A stretch of 58,305 bases of DNA from Onstottus_B sp049273855 (lineage in GTDB: Bacteria; Acidobacteriota; Blastocatellia; UBA7656). The translations under genes were made by a program, and so were the position numbers. The stretch lies in NCBI GenBank assembly GCA_049273855.1, contig JBASRN010000282.1, positions 1 to 58,305 on the forward strand, written 5' to 3'. This document shows, piece after piece, positions 53,593-58,305 of this stretch; the stretch's first letter is position 1; each line of letters opens with the position of its first letter. The notes beneath the pieces are model-generated. The model saw nothing but the letters and a program-made list of their open reading frames with translations. It did not search any database and had not been told where the DNA came from.

Positions 53593-54786
53593 GTGATCGA
53601 AGCGATTCAACAAGCCCTAAAAGACGCGGACCTTGATGGCTGGCTGTTCTACAGTTTTCGCGGCAGCGATCCCATAGCCGCAAATATCCTCGGAATGCCC
53701 ACCGAAGGCCACATGGCCACACGCCGCTGGTTCTATCTGGTGCCGCAGTCGGGCGACCCGGTCAGGATACTCCACTCGATCGAGCGCGACGTCCTCGACC
53801 ACCTGCCCGGCAAGAAGGTCATATATCTCCCGTGGCAACAACTTCACGCTGTCTTGAAGAGCCAGTTGACTGGGTTGACGAGCAAGCGAGTGCCTCGCCT
53901 GGCGATGCAGTACTCGCCCGACGCCGCGATTCCTTATCTGTCGAGAGTCGATGCCGGGACCATCGAGTTGATCCGCTCGTTCGGCATCGAGATCGTTACC
54001 TCGGCTGATCTGGTTCAACGATTCGAGGCGGCCTGGAACGATTCGCAGTTGGCTATGCACGAAGAAGCTGCACGCGGATTGTATGCAAGCGTCCACGAAG
54101 CCTTTTCCGAGATTGGCCGCCGCATCAAATCAGGCACACCGACCAATGAGTACGACATTCAGCAATTCATCATGTCTCGATTTGCCGACCGCGGCTTGTT
54201 CACCAAGGACCCGCCGATCGTCGCAGTCAACGGCAACAGCGCCGCGCCCCACTACGGTCCGACACGCGAACACCATTCTCCCATCAACAAGGGCGACTTC
54301 GTTCTGATTGATCTGTGGGCCAAGCTCGACAAACCCAACTCGGTTTATGCCGACATAACGTGGACTTCGTTTGTTGGCGAGCGCGCGCCCGACGATGTGG
54401 TCAAGGTTTTCAATATAGTTCGCGATGCTCGCGACGCGGCTACCGAGTTTGTTAAGGAAGCATTCGGCAGCGGTCGCAAGATCTTCGGCTGGCAAGTCGA
54501 TGACGTATGCCGGGAGGTGATACAAAAAGCAGGCTACGGCGACTGCTTCATTCATCGAACGGGCCACAACATTCACACCGAAGTGCATGGGAACGGGGCC
54601 AACATCGATAACCTCGAAACGAAAGACGAGCGAATGTTGATTCCGCGCACCTGTTTTTCCATCGAGCCGGGGATTTATCTTGAAGGCCGCTTCGGAGTAC
54701 GCAGCGAGATCGACGTGTACGTGGATGAGCGAGGGGCCCGCGTAACCGGCGGCGACGTCCAACGCGAACTCGTGGCCATACACTGA
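53593..54786 (+). CDS. M24 family metallopeptidase (Xaa-Pro peptidase type)
   Basis: 397 residues from GTG 53593, seven bases after GGAGG; TTG 53578 is less likely. An N-terminal creatinase-like domain (about 1-150) precedes a pita-bread peptidase domain. The five metal ligands are visible: Asp in FVLIDLWAK, Asp in VYADITW, His in HRTGHNIHTEVHG, Glu in FSIEPGIYL and Glu in VRSEIDVYV. Cleaves the bond before proline in peptides, in the cytoplasm. Its stop touches that of the convergent VOC gene with no gap. Confidence 0.92.
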   Translation: MIEAIQQALKDADLDGWLFYSFRGSDPIAANILGMPTEGHMATRRWFYLVPQSGDPVRILHSIERDVLDHLPGKKVIYLPWQQLHAVLKSQLTGLTSKRVPRLAMQYSPDAAIPYLSRVDAGTIELIRSFGIEIVTSADLVQRFEAAWNDSQLAMHEEAARGLYASVHEAFSEIGRRIKSGTPTNEYDIQQFIMSRFADRGLFTKDPPIVAVNGNSAAPHYGPTREHHSPINKGDFVLIDLWAKLDKPNSVYADITWTSFVGERAPDDVVKVFNIVRDARDAATEFVKEAFGSGRKIFGWQVDDVCREVIQKAGYGDCFIHRTGHNIHTEVHGNGANIDNLETKDERMLIPRTCFSIEPGIYLEGRFGVRSEIDVYVDERGARVTGGDVQRELVAIH

Positions 54787-55248
54787 CTATTGCTTGATCA
54801 AGGCGTCATAGCGCTTAGTCACTTCCTCAGGCGACAGGTCTTCCTTGCGAGTTGCGATATACCAAACATGACCGAACGGGTCCACCAGCTTCCCTGACCG
54901 GTCGCCGTAGAACTCATCCTCCACGGCAGAAATCGCCTTCGCTCCTTCGGCCAAAGCTCGAGCGAACACTTCGTCCACATCGGCGACATAGAGATGAATG
55001 CCTACGGTGGAGCCGCCGCGCGACTGGGGGCCCAGCACATCCAGTTCGGGGTATTCGTCGGAGATCATTATCGGGGAGCCGCTGATCGTCATCTCGGCGT
55101 GTCCGATCCTTCCGCCAGGCTCAACAAGCCGCATCGTCTCAACCGCCCCAAATACCTTCTTGTAGAATTCGATCGCGCCGGCAGCGCCCTTGACCGTCAG
55201 ATTCAGGCTCACTGCGGGTTTTGGCACCAGCGCTTGTTTGCTTGTCAT
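54787..55248 (-). CDS. VOC (glyoxalase/bleomycin resistance) domain protein
   Basis: 153 residues of the PhnB-like VOC family: LNLTVKGAAGAIEFYKKVFG, IGHAEMTISGSPIMISDEYP, GIHLYVADVDEVFARALAEG, EFYGDRSGKLVDPFGHVWYI. It closely resembles the third domain of the large VOC protein downstream, so the two are paralogues. Substrate unknown; the His and Glu positions that would hold metal in true VOC enzymes (for example HAEM) are present. Convergent with the M24 peptidase gene. Confidence 0.85.
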   Translation of the reverse strand: MTSKQALVPKPAVSLNLTVKGAAGAIEFYKKVFGAVETMRLVEPGGRIGHAEMTISGSPIMISDEYPELDVLGPQSRGGSTVGIHLYVADVDEVFARALAEGAKAISAVEDEFYGDRSGKLVDPFGHVWYIATRKEDLSPEEVTKRYDALIKQ

Positions 55249-55270
55249 CGATTTTCTCCCCTTTCATCGG

Positions 55271-55400
55271 TGATGTCCTAACTTCAATTCTCTGCGCGAT
55301 CTCTGCGGCGCGGCGACTCCGCGGTTAACAAGGTTTTCGATGCTAACTAACCGCGGAGACACAGAGCCGCAGAGATCGCGCAGAGAAAACATTCAAATCA
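55271..55400 (+). repeat. Palindromic repeat family A, full copy 3
   Basis: Shares the left flank GATGTCCTAACTTCAATTCT with copy 2 and continues CTCTGCGCGATCTCTGCGGC, GACTCCGCGGTTAA, GATGCTAACTAACCGCGGAG, CCGCAGAGATCGCGCAGAGA. Long arms (CTGCGCGATCTCTGCGGC against its complement) make this the best-paired copy. Sits between two VOC genes. Confidence 0.8.
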
Positions 55401-55486
55401 GGACCCGACTCTTCCTTCTAGTAAGTTGATTCGCGCACATCGATATCTTGATGCGCCATGAACGAAGGGTGCGGGCTCGGCCAGCT

Positions 55487-56932
55487 CTAGTGTTTTTCCC
55501 CTGCCCGTCTCTGAATCTCCTGTTGTGACACGTCCTCGATGTGGGTTGCGATGTACCAGATGTGTCCAAACGGGTCTGTTAGTGCGCCGCTTCGGTCGCC
55601 GTAGAACTGATCCTGCATCGGCAGCAGCTCTTTCGCTCCGGCAGCGATCGCGCGGTTGAACACCGCATCTGCGTCCTCGACATAAAGGTAGATGTGGACC
55701 GGCGTGCCTCCACGAGACTGCGGGCTAAGCCATGCCGGGAAGTCCGGGTGTTCATCGGTGATCATGAACGGCGAGTCGCCGATCTTGAATTCGCCGTGTC
55801 TTAGCGCGCCGCTCTCGTCCGCAATGATCTCAAGCACCGTTGCGCCGAAGGCTGTTTTGTAAAACTCGATGGCGCTCGCCGCATTCTTGGCAATCAAGTA
55901 AGGCGTCGCGGTGTGATAGCCCTCCGGGATGGGTTTCACTTTGCTCGTCATGCGTTCCCTCCTTTTGAGAAGCCTAATGGGCGTGCTCATGTACCAAATG
56001 TTTTCAAATGAGTCCGCGACTCCGCCGACGCGGTCACCATAGGGCTGGTCTGCCGGCTCGCCACGAGACGTAGCTCCGGCTTCCAGCGCGCGCCGATACC
56101 AGGCGTCGACATCATCCACATACAAATAGAACATCGTAGCCATCGGCTGCCACTCGCCGTGTGCCTCGCCCATTTCGATCATCGAGTCGCCGATTCTCAC
56201 CGTAGCGTGGTGAATGACGCCATCAGGTGATTGCGCGCGGGATCGCTCCTCCGCGCCAAAAGCCTGCTTCAGGAAGTCGATCATTTGCGCCGCACCGCGA
56301 GGATGCAGAAAAGGGGTCACCGTGCGAAGGCCCTCGGGAATGTAAGCGGCGCCTTTATGCGTCGCGATGTACCAGTGGTTCCCGGAAAGGTCCTTCACGC
56401 CCGCTTCGCGGTCTCCATAAGGCTGATCCATTGGCCCGTAAATAGGAGCCGCGCCGGCTTGTACAGCCCGATTGTAGACCGCGTCCGCATCGTTCACATA
56501 GACGTGAATCCCGGTAGGCATCGGGGTCCCGCGCCAGACCTCACCTCCGCCAATCATAACGATCGAGTCGCCAATTTTGACCTCGGCGTGAACGCCGCCA
56601 GCCGAGCCTGTGGTGCGAAAGAGTTCTTCAGCGCCGAACGCCTGCTTTACGAACTCAATCAGCTCGGGCGCCTGATGAACGGTCAGATAAGGTGTCACGG
56701 TATGAAAGCCCTCGCGAATCGGTTTGGTTGCCGCCGTGGAAATGGACGCTGCCCTTATCAGTTCGTCCTTGAGACGCGCTTTGAAGTCCTGGCGGGGAAG
56801 GGAACGCAACTCGGCCGCAATGCGAAGCTGCGCGGCAATGCGCGGGCTCACCTGCGAAAGCGGCGCTCCGGGGTTGGCGATAATTGCCTCCACCGCTTCG
56901 TCGAGTTGATCTATCAAGCTGCCGTTAGCCAT
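55487..56932 (-). CDS. Triple VOC-domain protein with N-terminal helical domain, coupled to a sigma factor
   Basis: 481 residues from ATG 56932, overlapping the sigma-factor gene by eight bases (GTG 56941 is an alternative). Residues 1-65 form a helical domain (IDQLDEAVEAIIANP, PRIAAQLRIAAELRSLPR) of the type found in proteins encoded next to ECF sigma factors. Three VOC domains follow: FHTVTPYLTVHQAPELIEFV, LRTVTPFLHPRGAAQMIDFL and YHTATPYLIAKNAASAIEFY. Between the second and third, the codons KRRER spell AAAAGGAGGGAACGC directly before ATG 55951, a strong internal Shine-Dalgarno, so the third domain (155 residues) may also be made separately. Function unknown. Confidence 0.85.
   Translation of the reverse strand: MANGSLIDQLDEAVEAIIANPGAPLSQVSPRIAAQLRIAAELRSLPRQDFKARLKDELIRAASISTAATKPIREGFHTVTPYLTVHQAPELIEFVKQAFGAEELFRTTGSAGGVHAEVKIGDSIVMIGGGEVWRGTPMPTGIHVYVNDADAVYNRAVQAGAAPIYGPMDQPYGDREAGVKDLSGNHWYIATHKGAAYIPEGLRTVTPFLHPRGAAQMIDFLKQAFGAEERSRAQSPDGVIHHATVRIGDSMIEMGEAHGEWQPMATMFYLYVDDVDAWYRRALEAGATSRGEPADQPYGDRVGGVADSFENIWYMSTPIRLLKRRERMTSKVKPIPEGYHTATPYLIAKNAASAIEFYKTAFGATVLEIIADESGALRHGEFKIGDSPFMITDEHPDFPAWLSPQSRGGTPVHIYLYVEDADAVFNRAIAAGAKELLPMQDQFYGDRSGALTDPFGHIWYIATHIEDVSQQEIQRRAGEKH
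55951..55966 (-). promoter_or_regulatory. Internal Shine-Dalgarno before the third VOC domain
   Basis: On the minus strand AAGGAGG is followed by GAACGC and an in-frame ATG at 55951 that opens MTSKVKPIPEGYHTATPYL. The resemblance of this start to MTSKQALVPKPAVSLNL of the separate VOC gene nearby suggests a former gene boundary. Confidence 0.7.
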
Positions 56933-57482
56933 TCGTTTCACCCGCTTCTTCGCTCAACCGGGCGCGCAAGTTTTGCAGAGCACGGAACTGAAGCTGCTTG
57001 ACGGCGCCTTCCGTGCGCGAGAGGTCATACGCGACTTCGCGAATACTCTTCTCCTCAGAAAACCGCAGCACGATCACCCGGCGTTGATCCCGGGGAAGCT
57101 GATCCACGAGCCTTAATAACCGGGCCCGCTGCTCCGTTTCTTCGAACTCCTGAGGGCTCACCTCGGTAGGCTGATCGAGGCCGGAAATGTTCGACTCTTT
57201 TGCCGCGTGCTTTGCTCGATCGATGATCGCGTTTGAAGCGATCCTTATCAGCCACGCACCGAAAGGCACACCGCGCCATTCGAATCGAGGCAACCCGGCA
57301 AGCGCTTTATGGAACACATCGGAGGTCAAATCTTCGGCGACATCGCGCGAGCCGACGCGACGCGCAATGAACCCATACACGAGGTCAAAATTGTTCTCGT
57401 AGATCTCGGCGAAGCGGGCAGGGTTCTTCTGCGCCGCCTCGATCAGGAGCCGCTCCGCCGTGTCTACTTCGGTTGCCGTCAA
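56925..57482 (-). CDS. RNA polymerase sigma-70 family factor, ECF type
   Basis: 185 residues from TTG 57482, with GGGAGA seven bases upstream; no in-frame ATG fits. Region 2 (NPARFAEIYENNFDLVYGFI, DVAEDLTSDVFHKALAGLPR, FEWRGVPFGAWLIRIASNAI) binds the -10 element and core enzyme; region 4 (LPRDQRRVIVLRFSEEKSIR, EVAYDLSRTEGAVKQLQFRA) binds the -35 element. The next gene starts inside its last codons, so the helical domain of the VOC protein may act as its control partner (inference). Confidence 0.93.
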   Translation of the reverse strand: MTATEVDTAERLLIEAAQKNPARFAEIYENNFDLVYGFIARRVGSRDVAEDLTSDVFHKALAGLPRFEWRGVPFGAWLIRIASNAIIDRAKHAAKESNISGLDQPTEVSPQEFEETEQRARLLRLVDQLPRDQRRVIVLRFSEEKSIREVAYDLSRTEGAVKQLQFRALQNLRARLSEEAGETNG

Positions 57483-57807
57483 ACCAGGATCTCCCGCATT
57501 GATTGCCTATGACTGTATAAACTGCGTGGGCCCGGAAAGGTTACGGCAGGAACATCAGTTTGTCATCTGCCCGCGCGTGATGGTGTCCCGCGCGTGATGG
57601 CCCCGCGTGGCGCGTTAGTTCGTGTGATTCAGCGGTTAAGGTCAGAAGTTTTCGCGGAAGCGAGGAGCTCGTCGAGGAGATAAGGCACAGAGGTGTAGTG
57701 TTGTCTTTCTACTTCCTGAGGACGTGTTGGTGGAGCGTTCATATTCAGCCTACATCGCGCGGAGCTACAGCCCCTTTCCCGAAACCCACCAACAGCGCTG
57801 GTGGGAT
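57483..57807. other. Intergenic stretch upstream of the sigma-factor gene
   Basis: No gene supported. It holds a tandem repeat of CCCGCGCGTGATGG (57570-57583 and 57587-57600, 17-base period) and a hairpin (CCCACCA at 57785-57791 with TGGTGGG at 57799-57805) that ends two bases before the group II intron. Confidence 0.5.
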
Positions 57808-58305
57808 GTGCGCCCGAAAGGCGCGATGGTCAGAGAGGTGAAAGTCCCCTCCGGGCAAACGCTCTCCGGCCCGAAGCCAAGAGCAACCGCGGCGCCGCGA
57901 GGCGGGGTGGGGAGCAGCAGGAGGCGAACGACTAGTCCGTAGGAACACGAACTCGATTCGGTCTGGCGAAAGCTGGTGAGCCTGCATCCCAAAGGCGAAG
58001 CCTGGACCGCGCAGAGCGGAAACCTGTCGAGCTGAGGGGTAGCGTGAAAAAGCGGCGACAGGACACGCCGGATGATTGGAGACGGAATGGTCAGGAAGGC
58101 CAGTCGCGTAAATCGGGGAGACCTGTTCGTGTAAGTGCCGGAGTTCATGCGATAAAGCGCGGAAGCGTGTAAAGGCGGAAGAGCCGGGCGAACAGGAGTC
58201 AGAGCGCCCATAGTAGCGAGGAAGCCTCGTAACTGAGGTGGAGCGAAGGGAGCGCAGGAAGGTGGATTTGTGACGGACACAACGAAGGAAAACAAACCGG
58301 CGACA
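57808..58305 (+). mobile_element. Group II intron, 5' part (cut by window end)
   Basis: Starts with the consensus-like GTGCGCCCGAAAGGCGCG, continues GGTGAAAGTCCCCTCCGG, and shows many short paired segments typical of ribozyme domain I. GCCCATAGTAGCGAGGAAGC and GAGCGAAGGGAGCGCAGGAA are sequences seen just ahead of intron-encoded reverse transcriptases in bacterial group II introns. A GTG at 58270 begins the ORF. A hairpin just upstream fits insertion after a stem-loop, as in class C introns. The downstream part and domains V/VI lie outside the window. Confidence 0.85.
58270..58305 (+). CDS. Start of group II intron reverse transcriptase/maturase (partial)
   Basis: GTG at 58270 follows GGAAGGTGGA and opens a frame reading VTDTTKENKPAT to the window end. 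Such a Thr/Lys-rich N-terminus is common in intron-encoded proteins. Only twelve codons are visible, so the call rests on its position in the intron. Confidence 0.6.
   Translation, partial: MTDTTKENKPAT

Noticed and set aside
57765..58295. 176-residue open frame on the minus strand inside the group II intron
   Set aside because: The plus strand shows structured intron RNA; the reverse frame has no start signal and a repetitive composition.

Overview
The window reads as a chromosomal segment of a soil-type Acidobacteriota, most likely of the Blastocatellia lineage. This is inferred from tandem ADOP-type MacB/FtsX permeases, a PilT/PilZ/PilS/PilR/pilin block, many lineage-restricted secreted proteins, a GC-rich composition, and abundant dispersed palindromic intergenic repeats. 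No rRNA, tRNA or CRISPR array was seen. Gene density is high, and starts are often GTG or TTG with clear Shine-Dalgarno sequences.

Layout. 1-3.6 kb: two ADOP permeases on the minus strand, the first cut by the window edge. 3.9-10.2 kb: a B12-binding/radical SAM protein fused to its usual partner, followed by RNase E/G with a roughly 490-residue disordered insertion inside its S1 domain. 10.4-13.3 kb: small secreted or hypothetical genes and a HabB-like membrane protein preceded by an attC-like site. 13.9-19.2 kb: an amidase truncated by a repeat, RidA, a BtuF-like protein, a LURP-one-like protein, ThiC with a TPP riboswitch, and a Uma2 nuclease. 19.5-23.1 kb: a sulfur-transfer cluster made of cysteine synthase, an isochorismatase-fold hydrolase, a JAMM (Mec-like) peptidase and one polypeptide joining a ThiS/MoaD-type carrier, an E1 adenylyltransferase and a rhodanese. 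This is the most interesting block. 23.2-28.7 kb: a glycolate oxidase operon (glcD, glcE, glcF) with an unusual FHA-DUF309 gene inside it. 29-43 kb: the type IV pilus region, with PilT, PilZ, a response regulator, PilS/PilR, three pilin-like genes (two behind near-consensus sigma-54 promoters), two TMTC-like TPR membrane proteins, an ABC-2 permease and a TPR protein. 43-48.3 kb: DUF3108, ICMT-like and heptosyltransferase genes divergent from dxr, then rseP. 48.4-57.5 kb: glutamate dehydrogenase, a small secreted protein, a membrane SpoIIE phosphatase with PDZ and GAF domains, an M24 peptidase, and a sigma factor coupled to a triple VOC-domain protein. 57.8 kb to the end: the 5' part of a group II intron, cut by the window edge.

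How the genes work together. The sulfur cluster resembles the mycobacterial Mec-CysO-CysM pathway, in which cysteine is built on a protein thiocarboxylate and released by a JAMM peptidase, but here the carrier is fused to its activating enzyme. PilS/PilR next to sigma-54 promoters of the pilins forms a self-contained regulatory unit. The TMTC-like pair behind the pilins could act on envelope or pilus glycans, but this is only inferred. All functional statements are from reading the sequence and translations. No database search was run.
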